64,000 bases of DNA from Gemmatimonadota bacterium (GTDB lineage: Bacteria; Gemmatimonadota; Gemmatimonadetes; Longimicrobiales; Gaopeijiaceae), in the NCBI GenBank assembly GCA_041390105.1, contig JAWKQO010000001.1, positions 1,490,001-1,554,000 of the forward strand, read 5' to 3'. The notes beneath the pieces are model-generated. The model saw nothing but the letters and a program-made list of their open reading frames with translations, ran no database searches and was not told the origin of the DNA. Shown piece after piece: positions 8,849 through 16,847 of the stretch. Positions within the stretch are counted from its first letter, which is position 1. The number at the start of each line of letters is the position of its first letter. A program made the position numbers and the translations under genes.

Positions 8849-9559
8849 ATGCAACTCTCACGCGCTGTCTTGTTCACCGCCTGGCTGCAGGGCGGACTGG
8901 TCGCCGCCTGCGACAAGCACCCCACCTCCCCTCCCTACGACCCCGTGCTCCCCACCGACTGGGCAGCCGACATCACCAACCCCTGGTTCCCCTTCCTTCC
9001 AGGATCGTCCCAACGGTTCGAGCAACAGACCGACGAGGGGCTCGAGACCGTGGTGGTCGAGATGTTGACCGTGCGCCGGACCGTGAACGGCGTCTCAGCC
9101 GTGGTCGTCCATGACCGCGTCTATCTGGAGGGCGACCTGATCGAGGACACTTACGACTGGTACGCCCAGGATTCCAGCGGGAACGTCTGGTACCTAGGAG
9201 AGGACTCCAAGGAGATCGAGAACGGCCAGGTCGTCTCCACGCACGGTTCCTGGGAATGGGCCGTCGATGGCGCGCTTCCCGGGATCATCATGTGGGCGAA
9301 CCCCGGCCAACACATCGGGGAGGAGTACCGACAGGAGTTCTACGAAGGCGAGGCGGAGGACTGGGCCAAGGTCCTTGCCGTGGGCGAGACCGTGGTGGTG
9401 CCGGCAGGCACCTTCACCAACTGCGTGCGCACGGACGAATGGAACGGGCTGGAGTCTGCCTCCCACGAGGACAAGCTGTTCTGCTCCGGCATCGGATTCA
9501 CCCTGGGGCTGCCCCAGGGAGGTGGCCGGGTCGAGCTCCTGGAGAGGACCGGTTCTTGA
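8849..9559 (+). CDS. Putative lipoprotein of unknown function
   Basis: 236 residues from ATG 8849, with a very strong GGAGGAG at 8837-8843. The signal peptide ends in a lipobox-like LVAAC, so it is probably a lipoprotein. The mature part opens with ITNPWFPFLPGSSQRFEQQ and consists of alternating beta strands, with PAGTFTNCVRT and a second Cys near the end (DKLFCSGIGF), the spacing of a possible disulfide. Proteins with a similar NPWFPFLPG opening are widespread secreted proteins without assigned function. No operon partner is evident; gaps flank it on both sides. Confidence 0.75.
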   Translation: MQLSRAVLFTAWLQGGLVAACDKHPTSPPYDPVLPTDWAADITNPWFPFLPGSSQRFEQQTDEGLETVVVEMLTVRRTVNGVSAVVVHDRVYLEGDLIEDTYDWYAQDSSGNVWYLGEDSKEIENGQVVSTHGSWEWAVDGALPGIIMWANPGQHIGEEYRQEFYEGEAEDWAKVLAVGETVVVPAGTFTNCVRTDEWNGLESASHEDKLFCSGIGFTLGLPQGGGRVELLERTGS

Positions 9560-9659
9560 AGGCACCGACGTAGGAAGGGCCGGCCGGGCCGCGGATCACG
9601 GCCCGTCCAGCCGGATTTCTTCGCCCGCGTTTGTGCTTTCGCCCCCGCGATCGTGACAC

Positions 9660-9747
9660 ATCGTTACGATTGGGATCTGGCTTTATAGCCGAACGCCGCG
9701 CATACTGCTTGCACAATGGGGTAACGTTACTGTAACGATTTCCCATT
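9660..9747 (+). promoter_or_regulatory. Cluster of CGTTAC/GTAACG palindromes upstream of a small lipoprotein gene
   Basis: ATCGTTACGAT (9660-9670, 5-1-5 palindrome), the self-complementary GTAACGTTAC (9721-9730) and CGTTACTGTAACG (9725-9737, 6-1-6) share one half-site. The last two sit inside a larger inverted repeat, AATGGG (9715-9720) with CCCATT (9742-9747). The cluster lies 31-118 bases before the ATG at 9778, where an operator would be expected. The cognate regulator is not identified. Confidence 0.55.
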
Positions 9748-9777
9748 GCCGACCCTGTTGCAGGGGGAGGTGGCACG

Positions 9778-10176
9778 ATGATCCACCGAAGCTGGGCATC
9801 CCTTGCCTGCACGTCAGTTCTTGCGGCGTGTGTGCACGCCGGCGCCGCCAACCCGTTCGAGGAGCCCAGTCCCGGCGCCCGCACCATCGCGGTGATGGTC
9901 AGGAACTGGGACTATGCCGACGTCGGCGTCGAGATCGGTAGCCCCACCCCCGAAGAGGCGGCCGTCGTTGGCGCTCTGAGCACCCAGATCATCTCGGCCG
10001 AGCGGCCGACCGCCGGTGCGCTCAAGCTCAGGCTCCTGTTTGCCAACGTGGACGGCCCTCGCACCCTTACCGATTTCGTGGCGGTAGCCCCCGGAGAGCG
10101 GATCCAGCTGACGATCCACGATTCGTCGGACCGGTTCGAGCCGGGCTTCCGGCCGTACTCGATCCGAACCTGGTAG
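9778..10176 (+). CDS. Small putative lipoprotein of unknown function
   Basis: 132 residues; ATG 9778 follows GGGGGAGG with good spacing. A short signal peptide ends in a lipobox-like VLAACVHAG. The mature protein is small and beta-rich: TIAVMVRNWDYADVGVEIG, then LKLRLLFANVDGP and GERIQLTIHDSSDRFEPGF. This pattern resembles a single immunoglobulin-like or transthyretin-like sandwich, but I do not recognise a family. The palindrome cluster just upstream suggests it is regulated on its own. It converges on the gene at 10276. Confidence 0.7.
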   Translation: MIHRSWASLACTSVLAACVHAGAANPFEEPSPGARTIAVMVRNWDYADVGVEIGSPTPEEAAVVGALSTQIISAERPTAGALKLRLLFANVDGPRTLTDFVAVAPGERIQLTIHDSSDRFEPGFRPYSIRTW

Positions 10177-10275
10177 GGAGCGCCCTGGCCGGTCCGGCCG
10201 CGCGCGATCGGCCCGAGCCGCCAGGACCCGGAAGGAACGGCCGGGCGGCTATCGGCCGGGCCGGTTGCCGTCGGC

Positions 10276-10539
10276 CTAGGGGCCGGTCGGGGGACCGCCC
10301 GCTCCAGGGCTCAGCAACCGCTCGGTGAACTCGACGCGGGCGCCGAGCCGCTCGACGTGATCCTCGAGCGCCACGAGGTGTTCCTGCAGCGCCCGCACCT
10401 CCCCCTCCAGCACCTCCCGGGACAGGCGCTCCCGCTCCACTCGGCGGAGGCGCACCCACAGTAGGGCCGCCCCCGCGGCCATGCCGCCGGAGCCGGCCAC
10501 CGCAGCCAACAGAATCAGGACCTGGGCCGTCGTGAACAT
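10276..10539 (-). CDS. Small membrane-anchored coiled-coil protein (PspB-like topology)
   Basis: 87 residues from ATG 10539, with GGAGG 11 bases upstream; a GTG at 10557 would add six residues. One N-terminal membrane helix (about 5-27, LILLAAVAGSGGMAAGAALL) is followed by a basic stretch and a continuous amphipathic helix with heptad Leu/Val (EVRALQEHLVALEDHVERLG), ending RVEFTERLLSPG. Size and topology recall PspB of the phage-shock response, which binds PspC and PspA, but sequence similarity is weak. It is divergent from the TetR gene and shares its palindromic intergenic region, so TetR may control it. Confidence 0.6.
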   Translation of the reverse strand: MFTTAQVLILLAAVAGSGGMAAGAALLWVRLRRVERERLSREVLEGEVRALQEHLVALEDHVERLGARVEFTERLLSPGAGGPPTGP

Positions 10540-10586
10540 CGGTCGGGTCGCCTCCACAGTTGCCTTGGAACACGCTCTCTACCATA

Positions 10587-10617
10587 GTAGACCATGTGGT
10601 CTAACCACCAGGTCTAC
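10587..10617 (+). promoter_or_regulatory. Overlapping palindromes, candidate TetR operator
   Basis: TAGACCA-TG-TGGTCTA (10588-10603) is a 7-2-7 inverted repeat. Its left half, as GTAGACC (10587-10593), also pairs with a second GGTCTAC at 10611-10617. Three copies of the half-site in 31 bases between the divergent genes at 10539 and 10663 is a classic autoregulated TetR arrangement. Confidence 0.65.
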
Positions 10618-10662
10618 GGACGCCGAGCCGCCCTTGTTCGCTCGGGCAGGAACGCCTGACCC

Positions 10663-11310
10663 ATGCCCCGCCCCCGGTTCGCCGAGTTGCCGGCCGAGCG
10701 CCAGGAGGCGCTTCTGGGCGCCGCTGCGGACGAATTCGTCCAGCAGGGCTATTCGCTCGCATCCGTCAACCGGATCATCGAACGGGCGGGCATCAGCAAG
10801 GGGACGCTCTACTACTACTTCGACGACAAGGAAGACCTCTTCGGCGCGGTCATCGAGCAGGCGCTCGACCGGGGCATGGAGGCCATGGGCTTCCCCTCCC
10901 CCGCTACGCTGGCCGCGGAGACCTATTGGGAGTCCTTCCGCGACATGATGCGCCGGTCGATGGACTACCTCCGCGGCCACGAGTGGTACGTCCGGCTGCT
11001 ACGCGCCTTCCACCAGTTCCATCTCGAGCGTCCCGCGGCGCCAGCCGCGCGACGAGTGCTGGACCAGATGTCGAGATACATCCACGACATCCTGGAGGGG
11101 GGACAGCGCCTCGGCGTCGTGCGCACCGACTTGCCCCTGCCCCTGCTGGTCGAGATCACGCTGGCCGTTGACGCGGCCACCGACCGTTGGCGCCTCGAGC
11201 ACTGGGACGACTTCACACACGAGGAACGGCTGCGCAGCGGGGACGCACACATCGACCTCATGCGCGACATGCTGCACGCGGACAACCAGGGTTGGGAGGA
11301 GGGACGATGA
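10663..11310 (+). CDS. TetR/AcrR family transcriptional regulator
   Basis: 215 residues. The N-terminal helix-turn-helix is typical: a first helix with RQEALLGAAADEFVQQGY, then ASVNRIIERAGISKGTLYYY and FDDKEDLFGAVIEQAL (about residues 10-60). The all-helical ligand domain follows, with aromatic and hydrophobic positions that could line a pocket. The stop overlaps the start of the LolA-like gene (ATGA), so it is the first gene of the export operon. It most likely represses this operon from the palindromes at 10587-10617 and is released by a hydrophobic ligand; the ligand is unknown. Confidence 0.92.
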   Translation: MPRPRFAELPAERQEALLGAAADEFVQQGYSLASVNRIIERAGISKGTLYYYFDDKEDLFGAVIEQALDRGMEAMGFPSPATLAAETYWESFRDMMRRSMDYLRGHEWYVRLLRAFHQFHLERPAAPAARRVLDQMSRYIHDILEGGQRLGVVRTDLPLPLLVEITLAVDAATDRWRLEHWDDFTHEERLRSGDAHIDLMRDMLHADNQGWEEGR

Positions 11311-12095
11311 GGCACTCGGTCGCGGAGCGGCGCACGGCACGGCTCACGTTTCTACTCATCGGTCTGTGCGTCGGAGCGGCCCCCCACGCCGTGTCGGCGC
11401 AAGCCGTTCCCGATCTCCCGCAGATCGTCCATCGGCTGGACGACCTCTATCGGTCGCAGTCGTCACACGCGGTCATGACCATGACCGTGACGCGCCGACG
11501 GGGGACACGTGAGCTCACCCTGGAGTCCTGGTCGCGCGGCGAGGACGAGGCGTTGATCGTGATCCGCGAGCCCGCGCGCGAAGCGGGCACCGCCACCCTG
11601 CGCACCGAAGAGGGCCTGTGGAACTACGCTCCGCGCGCCGACCGGTTGATTCGCATCCCCTCGGGTCTGCTTTCCGAGAGCTGGATGGGGAGCCATTTCA
11701 CGAACGACGATCTCCTCCGCGAAAGCAGCTATCTCGACGACCATACGGGCACCGCCCGCTGGACCACGCTGGAGGGCCGGCGCGTGTTGGAGGTCACGTT
11801 CATCCCCAAGCCGGAGCTGCCCGTCGTCTATACCCGGCTTGTCTTCCTGCTCGACCCGGAGGGTTGGGTTCCGGTGCAGGCAGACTACTACGATGACGAC
11901 GAGCATACCCGCCAGATGCGATTCGACCGCGTGGAGACGATCGCGGACCGCAGGATTCCCATGCGGATGGTGCTGCAGCCGATGGATGAGCCTGACGAGC
12001 GTACGGAGGTTCTCTATGACCAGCTGCAACTGAACATCCCGGTGGATGCCGAGATGTTCACGCGGCGCGGGCTGCGCCGGATCGCCGGCAATTGA
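11307..12095 (+). CDS. LolA-like outer-membrane lipoprotein-sorting protein
   Basis: 262 residues from ATG 11307, which overlaps the TetR stop as ATGA. The signal peptide is residues 1-31, with a cut near SAQA. The mature protein matches the LolA-like family (PF17131 type): VMTMTVTRRRGTRELTLESW, then NYAPRADRLIRIPS, WMGSHFTNDDLLRE and a final VDAEMFTRRGLRR. These proteins form an incomplete beta-barrel with a hydrophobic cleft and carry acylated or hydrophobic cargo across the periplasm. It is directly followed by two FtsX permeases and an ATPase, so it probably receives cargo from that transporter and passes it to the barrel at 15354. Confidence 0.87.
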   Translation: MRHSVAERRTARLTFLLIGLCVGAAPHAVSAQAVPDLPQIVHRLDDLYRSQSSHAVMTMTVTRRRGTRELTLESWSRGEDEALIVIREPAREAGTATLRTEEGLWNYAPRADRLIRIPSGLLSESWMGSHFTNDDLLRESSYLDDHTGTARWTTLEGRRVLEVTFIPKPELPVVYTRLVFLLDPEGWVPVQADYYDDDEHTRQMRFDRVETIADRRIPMRMVLQPMDEPDERTEVLYDQLQLNIPVDAEMFTRRGLRRIAGN

Positions 12096-12097
12096 CC

Positions 12098-13390
12098 ATG
12101 GTTGCGCCCAAGCTGGGAATCCGGAATCTGGCGCGGAACCGGTGGCGTAGCGGCCTGACGCTGGCGGCCATCGCAGTCGCAGTGGGGCTGATGGTGTGGA
12201 CCCTGGCATTCTACGAGGGCTGGTTGCAGCAGATGGTGCAAGGCGCTACGGCCGTGGAGACCGCGCAGGTGCAGGTCCACACGGCGGCCTACGCCGACAA
12301 GGCCCGCGTCTACCGGAGCTTCCCGACCGACACCGCGCTCTACACCGCGATCCGCTCCGACCCGGAGGTGGTCGCCATCTCTCCCCGGATCCTCGCAGCC
12401 GGCCTGCTCGGCAACGAGCAGCGCTCCCAGGTGGTGCGCTTGCTCGGAGTCGACCCGGTGCGGGAGGCCGAAACCACCCCCGTCGCGGACGCGGTGACGG
12501 AGGGACGCTGGCTGGCGGCCAGCCCCCCGCCCTATCCCGCTCCGAGGGAGATCGTCATCGGAGAGGGCGTGGCGCGCCAGTTGCGCGTCGCGGTCGGTGC
12601 GGAGTTGGTCGTCTTCCTCGAAGCCTCGGACGGATCGCTCGGGAACGAGTTGCTACGCGTGGTCGGGATCGTTCGCACCGGCAACACCTTGGTGGACCGG
12701 ATGAGCGTCTACCTGCACCTGGACGACGCGGCGACCATCACCGCGTTGGACGGTAGCATCCACGAGCTGGCCATTCGCACCCGAGATCTCAGCCGCGCCC
12801 GCGAGACTGCCGCCGCACTGGCCCTACGGTTGGACGCGCTGGAGCAGGTGCCCATGGGAGCCGCCGAGCAGGAGGACGAGCGCTTGGTGGTGCAGCCCTG
12901 GCAAGCACTGTTGCCCGCCATCGACCAGATGGTCGTGTTGTTCCGACGGTCGTATTGGTTCATGTACCTGTTGATCTACATGGTCGCCGGCGTCGGCATC
13001 CTCAACACGCAGCGCATGAGTGCGCTGGAGCGGCGCCGCGAGTTCGGAGTGATGATGGCCATCGGCATGCGCCCACGTCGCATGTTCCGAACCCTCCAGG
13101 TCGAGACTGCAGTGCTCGGACTGGTGGGCGCGCTGATCGGCGCCATCTTGGGTGGAGCGCTGGCCTGGTACCACTCCACCGCAGGGCTTTCCATGTCACT
13201 CTTCACGGACCAGGTCGCCTTCTCCTACATGGGCGTCTCGTTTTCGGACCGGATGTACTCGGTGCTTCGACCTGCGGCCCTGATCCAACCCATCGCGGTG
13301 ATGGTGGTCTTCGCGTTGCTCTGTGGGCTCTGGCCCGCCTACCGGGCGGCGCGCATCGATCCCGTTCCTGCAATCTCGGGGAGGACTTGA
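12098..13390 (+). CDS. ABC transporter permease, FtsX/LolE type (first subunit)
   Basis: 430 residues from ATG 12098; a TTG at 12092 overlapping the previous stop is an alternative. The topology is that of MacB/LolC/E permeases: one N-terminal membrane helix (about 20-40, LTLAAIAVAVGLMVWTL), a large periplasmic domain (about 45-275, VQVHTAAYADKARVYRSF onward) and three C-terminal helices with the coupling region MSALERRREFGVMMAIGM. Such permeases do not pump through a channel; they extract substrate from the periplasm or outer leaflet. Its stop overlaps the next permease start (TGATG), which supports equal expression of a heterodimer. Confidence 0.9.
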   Translation: MVAPKLGIRNLARNRWRSGLTLAAIAVAVGLMVWTLAFYEGWLQQMVQGATAVETAQVQVHTAAYADKARVYRSFPTDTALYTAIRSDPEVVAISPRILAAGLLGNEQRSQVVRLLGVDPVREAETTPVADAVTEGRWLAASPPPYPAPREIVIGEGVARQLRVAVGAELVVFLEASDGSLGNELLRVVGIVRTGNTLVDRMSVYLHLDDAATITALDGSIHELAIRTRDLSRARETAAALALRLDALEQVPMGAAEQEDERLVVQPWQALLPAIDQMVVLFRRSYWFMYLLIYMVAGVGILNTQRMSALERRREFGVMMAIGMRPRRMFRTLQVETAVLGLVGALIGAILGGALAWYHSTAGLSMSLFTDQVAFSYMGVSFSDRMYSVLRPAALIQPIAVMVVFALLCGLWPAYRAARIDPVPAISGRT

Positions 13391-14631
13391 TGCTCTGGCG
13401 CATGGCCTGGCGGAATCTGTGGAGGCATCGGGGTCGCACGCTGATCATGGTCTCGGCCGTCGCCCTCACGTACGGGTTGATGCTCGTGGGGATGGGCATC
13501 AACGACGACGGACATCGCCGCATGCTCGAGGAGGCAGCCAAGGCAGCGGGGGGGCAGGTGCTGGTGCACGAGCGCGACTACTGGGACACCCGGGCCAGCG
13601 ACCTGGTGATCCGCGACGCTGCCGACGCGCTCCAGCGCGTGCGCGGCGCCCCCGGGGTGCGCGCCGTGCTGCCCCGCATCCTACTCACCGGACTGCTCAG
13701 CACGAGCTCTGGAACCCAGCCAGTACAGTTCCTGGGCGTGGACCCGGCGGCGGAGCCGGCGCTCGGGGATCCGGCCAGCGATCTGGTCGCAGGCACGTTC
13801 CTGACGGGGTCGGAGGCGGATCCGTTGGTGTTGGGCGCCACTCTGGTCCAGGAACTCGAGCTCGAGCTGGGCGACCGCGTCGTGCTGACAGCCAGTGACG
13901 TGCAGGGGGAGGTCACTCGTGCCCTCTTCCATCTTACCGGAATCGTCTCCACCGGCTCGCGCGAACTGGATGAAGGAGTGGCCTACACGAGCCTGGCCGC
14001 TGCGCGCAACGCGGTGGCCATGGACGGCATGCTCACGCAGATCGGCGTGCTCGGTGAGGCGGACGCGGATGCTTTCCGGCTGGCCTCGGACGTTCGCGCC
14101 GCGCTGTCCGGCACGACCGAAAGCCTGGAGGTCCTCTCGTGGCAGCAGGCGGTGCCGGAGATGGTGGGCTTCACGGAGCTCGACGACGCGTTCGGCTACA
14201 TCTACCTCGCTGTCATCTTTCTGGTGGTGCTGTTCTCGATCGCGAACACGTTCCTGATGGCGGTGCTGGAACGCGTGCGCGAGTTGGGCCTCCTTTCGGC
14301 TCTGGGGCTCCGGGGCCGCAGAGTCGCCCACCTGCTGCTCGCCGAGAGCGTGCTGATGACGTTCCTTGCCGTAGCCATCGGCTTCTTCCTGGGCTTCGCT
14401 GGCCACCTGGCCGCGAATCACTGGGGCATCCCTCTCTCGGCCTGGGGCCTCGACGAGATCGAGATCTCAGGCATCGACATGGCGGACCTGGTCATGCACA
14501 GCGAGATCCGCCTAGGGAAATGGGTGGTGGGTACGGGATTGGTGATCCTGGCGACCATGGCCAGCTCGCTCTATCCCGCGTGGCGCGCGACGCGCCTGGC
14601 TCCGGCCGAAGCGATGCGTTTCTTCGAATGA
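13390..14631 (+). CDS. ABC transporter permease, FtsX/LolC type (second subunit)
   Basis: 413 residues from ATG 13390, overlapping the preceding stop by one base. Layout matches its neighbour: an N-terminal helix (about 18-38, LIMVSAVALTYGLMLVGM), a periplasmic domain with VQFLGVDPAAEP, and three C-terminal helices starting at YIYLAVIFLVVLFSIANTF with the coupling segment AVLERVRELGLLSALGL. It pairs with the 12098 permease and the ATPase at 14645. The two permeases differ in sequence, so the complex should be a heterodimer like LolCE and not a MacB-like homodimer. Confidence 0.9.
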   Translation: MLWRMAWRNLWRHRGRTLIMVSAVALTYGLMLVGMGINDDGHRRMLEEAAKAAGGQVLVHERDYWDTRASDLVIRDAADALQRVRGAPGVRAVLPRILLTGLLSTSSGTQPVQFLGVDPAAEPALGDPASDLVAGTFLTGSEADPLVLGATLVQELELELGDRVVLTASDVQGEVTRALFHLTGIVSTGSRELDEGVAYTSLAAARNAVAMDGMLTQIGVLGEADADAFRLASDVRAALSGTTESLEVLSWQQAVPEMVGFTELDDAFGYIYLAVIFLVVLFSIANTFLMAVLERVRELGLLSALGLRGRRVAHLLLAESVLMTFLAVAIGFFLGFAGHLAANHWGIPLSAWGLDEIEISGIDMADLVMHSEIRLGKWVVGTGLVILATMASSLYPAWRATRLAPAEAMRFFE

Positions 14632-14644
14632 CCGAGGGGTGAAC

Positions 14645-15373
14645 GTGACTGGCGATCCAGTTGGTGGAGGAAGCACGCCCGGCGGGCCCCAGATCGAGGT
14701 CCGCGGCGTTACGCGCATCTTCCGACAGGGCACTCTCGCGGTGCATGCCCTACGGGGCGTCGATCTGACGATCGCAGTGGGGGAGTTCTGCGGATTGGTG
14801 GGACCGTCCGGGTCTGGCAAGACGACGCTCTTGAACATCATCGGCGCCCTGGACAAGCCCACCGCCGGCTGGGTGGACGTGGCCGGTCACCGCGTCACGG
14901 AGATGGACAAGGGCGCGGCTGCCGATTTCCGCTTGGACCATGTCGGATTCATCTTCCAGGCGTACAATCTCGTGCCGGTGCTCACGGCCTTCGAGAACGC
15001 GGAGTTCACCCTCCTGCTGCGGGGCGTGTCTGCGGAGGAGCGCCGCTCGCGCGTCCTTCCGTTGCTCGAGCGCGTCGGCCTGGCCGCGGAGATCGACCGC
15101 AAACCGCACGAGCTGTCCGGCGGGCAACAGCAACGCGTGGCGGTGGTGCGCGCGCTGGCAACGCGGCCGGACATCGTGCTCGCCGACGAGCCCACGGCCA
15201 ACCTCGACTCCAAGACGTCGGGTGGCCTGCTCGACCTGATGGACGAGTTGAACCGGGAGCTCGGGACCACGTTCCTGTTCTCCAGTCACGACCCCGTCGT
15301 GATCGAACGCGTGCGTCGCCTGATCCGGTTGCGTGACGGGCTGATCGAAGACCATGGGACTGCTGGATTCTGA
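14645..15373 (+). CDS. ABC transporter ATP-binding protein, LolD/MacB type
   Basis: 242 residues from GTG 14645, chosen because GAGGGG lies 5 bases upstream; a GTG two codons earlier is also possible. All nucleotide-binding motifs are present: Walker A GPSGSGKTT, Q-loop FIFQAYNLVPV, signature LSGGQQQR, Walker B DIVLADEPTANLD and the H-loop FLFSSHDP. The sequence is of the LolD/MacB/FtsE group, which drives FtsX-type permeases. It powers the two permeases just upstream. Its 3' end overlaps the barrel gene by 20 bases, so all genes from TetR to barrel should be on one transcript. Confidence 0.94.
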   Translation: MTGDPVGGGSTPGGPQIEVRGVTRIFRQGTLAVHALRGVDLTIAVGEFCGLVGPSGSGKTTLLNIIGALDKPTAGWVDVAGHRVTEMDKGAAADFRLDHVGFIFQAYNLVPVLTAFENAEFTLLLRGVSAEERRSRVLPLLERVGLAAEIDRKPHELSGGQQQRVAVVRALATRPDIVLADEPTANLDSKTSGGLLDLMDELNRELGTTFLFSSHDPVVIERVRRLIRLRDGLIEDHGTAGF

Positions 15374-16676
15374 GGGAATCCCGCCGTGTCGCTCGCCCGC
15401 GCACGGGAGAGGCCCGGGCCGCGGGCGGCACCAGCCGGCCGCGCGTGGACAACGCAGCCTGCGCCCCCTGGGCGCCTGCGCCGCGGTGCTGGCGCTGGCC
15501 ACGGCCTTGGCGGCGCCGGTCGTGGCGCAGGCCACCGACGACGCCTTCCTGAGCTGGAGCGGGTATCTTCGCTCCCTGACCGCGTTGCAGGACCTGGGCT
15601 ACGACGCGCCCTCTGCAGAACGGCGCTCTGCCTTCAACGGCGAAGTGGCGCGAGTCCGCTGGCAGATCCGACTGGGTGAGCGCGCCCGCCTGTTCGTGCA
15701 CGACCGCGTGCAGGTGCAGCTTTCCTCGGCGCCGCAGGGGCTCGGTACCGGAGTGACCGGGTTCGGGGTGAGCGCGGTACCGGGCCGTTCCCTGGATCTG
15801 GAGACGGTGTTCGTCGAAGAAGAGCGCTTTCGTGCCTGGCACGACCTCGATCGCCTGGCGCTCAACCTGAGGACGGACGCCGTCGACCTCACCATCGGCC
15901 GTCAGGCCATCACGTGGGGAATCTCCACGCTGTTTCCCGTCGCCGATCTGTGGGCCCAGTTCAGCCCGTTCGAGCTGGACACCGAGGAGAAACGCGGCAC
16001 CGACGCCATCCGCGCCCTGCTCTATCCGTCTCCCGGGCTCGAGTTGGACCTGGTGATCGCGGACCGAGGCAGTGCGCGCGACCTCTCGGGAGGGGTGCGC
16101 GCGACCTTGGAGCTTACGCGCGCCGACCTCTACCTGGCGGCCGGCAAGTTCTGGCGCGAGGCGATCGCGATGGCCGGCGCCGCCGTAGTCCTGGACCGCT
16201 GGAAGCTGCGCGCCGAGATGGCGGCGCCCTGGGATCTGGACGGTGGCGAGGCCAGGGCCCTGCGCGGGACCCTGGGGGCAGATCGGTTGGGAAGCACCTG
16301 GTCCGCCTCGATCGAGGTCCACAGAAACGGCCTGGGCCACACGGACGCCGCCGACTACCTGGCGGCGCTGCAGTCTCCGGAGTTGGCCCGCGGGGAAACC
16401 TACCTGCTGGGCCGCGACTACCTGGGCGCGGCGTTCAGCTACCAGGCCACGGACCGCCTCGGCCTGGCCCTGAGCGCGCTCACCAACCTCGACGACCCCA
16501 GCCTGTCCCTCACCCCCCTGGCATCCTACGACCTGGGGCAGAACGCCCGGATCCAGGCGGGGGCCCTGCTCACCACCGGAGAGACGCCGCGACTGGACCC
16601 GTCGGCTCCGTTGCTCCGCAGTGAGTTCGGCGCATACGGGCGGCTCTTCTACACCGGCTTGGCCCTCTACTTCTGA
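15354..16676 (+). CDS. Putative outer-membrane beta-barrel protein of the export operon
   Basis: 440 residues from ATG 15354, inside the end of the ATPase gene. The hydrophobic signal core (LGACAAVLALATALAAPVVAQ) is preceded by an unusually long 36-residue basic, Pro/Gly-rich lead; no alternative start lies between. The mature part has regular amphipathic strands and a terminal aromatic (YTGLALYF), the hallmark of outer-membrane barrels. Its internal features (NLRTDAVDLTIGRQAITWG, TLFPVADLWAQFSPFE) resemble DUF1302-like or porin-like proteins found beside LolA-like/ABC clusters. It probably provides the outer-membrane end of the module. The family assignment is tentative, the barrel call firmer. 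Confidence 0.75.
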   Translation: MGLLDSEGIPPCRSPAHGRGPGRGRHQPAARGQRSLRPLGACAAVLALATALAAPVVAQATDDAFLSWSGYLRSLTALQDLGYDAPSAERRSAFNGEVARVRWQIRLGERARLFVHDRVQVQLSSAPQGLGTGVTGFGVSAVPGRSLDLETVFVEEERFRAWHDLDRLALNLRTDAVDLTIGRQAITWGISTLFPVADLWAQFSPFELDTEEKRGTDAIRALLYPSPGLELDLVIADRGSARDLSGGVRATLELTRADLYLAAGKFWREAIAMAGAAVVLDRWKLRAEMAAPWDLDGGEARALRGTLGADRLGSTWSASIEVHRNGLGHTDAADYLAALQSPELARGETYLLGRDYLGAAFSYQATDRLGLALSALTNLDDPSLSLTPLASYDLGQNARIQAGALLTTGETPRLDPSAPLLRSEFGAYGRLFYTGLALYF

Positions 16677-16800
16677 GGTTCGGGTTCCCGGTCCCCGGGG
16701 GTCGCTGCAGCCACGCCCCACTCCGCTCCATCGGTCCGGTCCTTGCCCCTGCGGCCGCCCCGAGCCCCCGGTGCCACCCTTCCCTGTGGACCAATCTGTT

Positions 16801-16830
16801 CATTTGTTGTACAATTTTTGTATAGCTATC
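16801..16830 (+). promoter_or_regulatory. AT-rich promoter-like island before the DUF5916 gene
   Basis: A conspicuous AT-rich patch in otherwise GC-rich DNA contains the 8-bp palindrome TTGTACAA (16807-16814), a -10-like TACAAT (16810-16815) and TATAGC (16821-16826). It lies 18-47 bases upstream of ATG 16848. A clear -35 at correct spacing is not visible, so the exact promoter is uncertain. Confidence 0.45.
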
Positions 16831-16847
16831 TCCCCACACTGAGTACG

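Noticed and set aside
15386..15679. GTG-start ORF just after the ABC ATPase
   Set aside because: It has a nicer GTG with GAGGGA upstream, but the frame has Arg/Gly-rich shadow composition while the other frame carries the signal peptide and the barrel; the latter was kept.
15006..16721. 571-residue minus-strand frame across the ABC ATPase end and the barrel gene
   Set aside because: It is antisense to genes with clear motifs, has repetitive Gln/Arg/Gly composition, and shows no start context.
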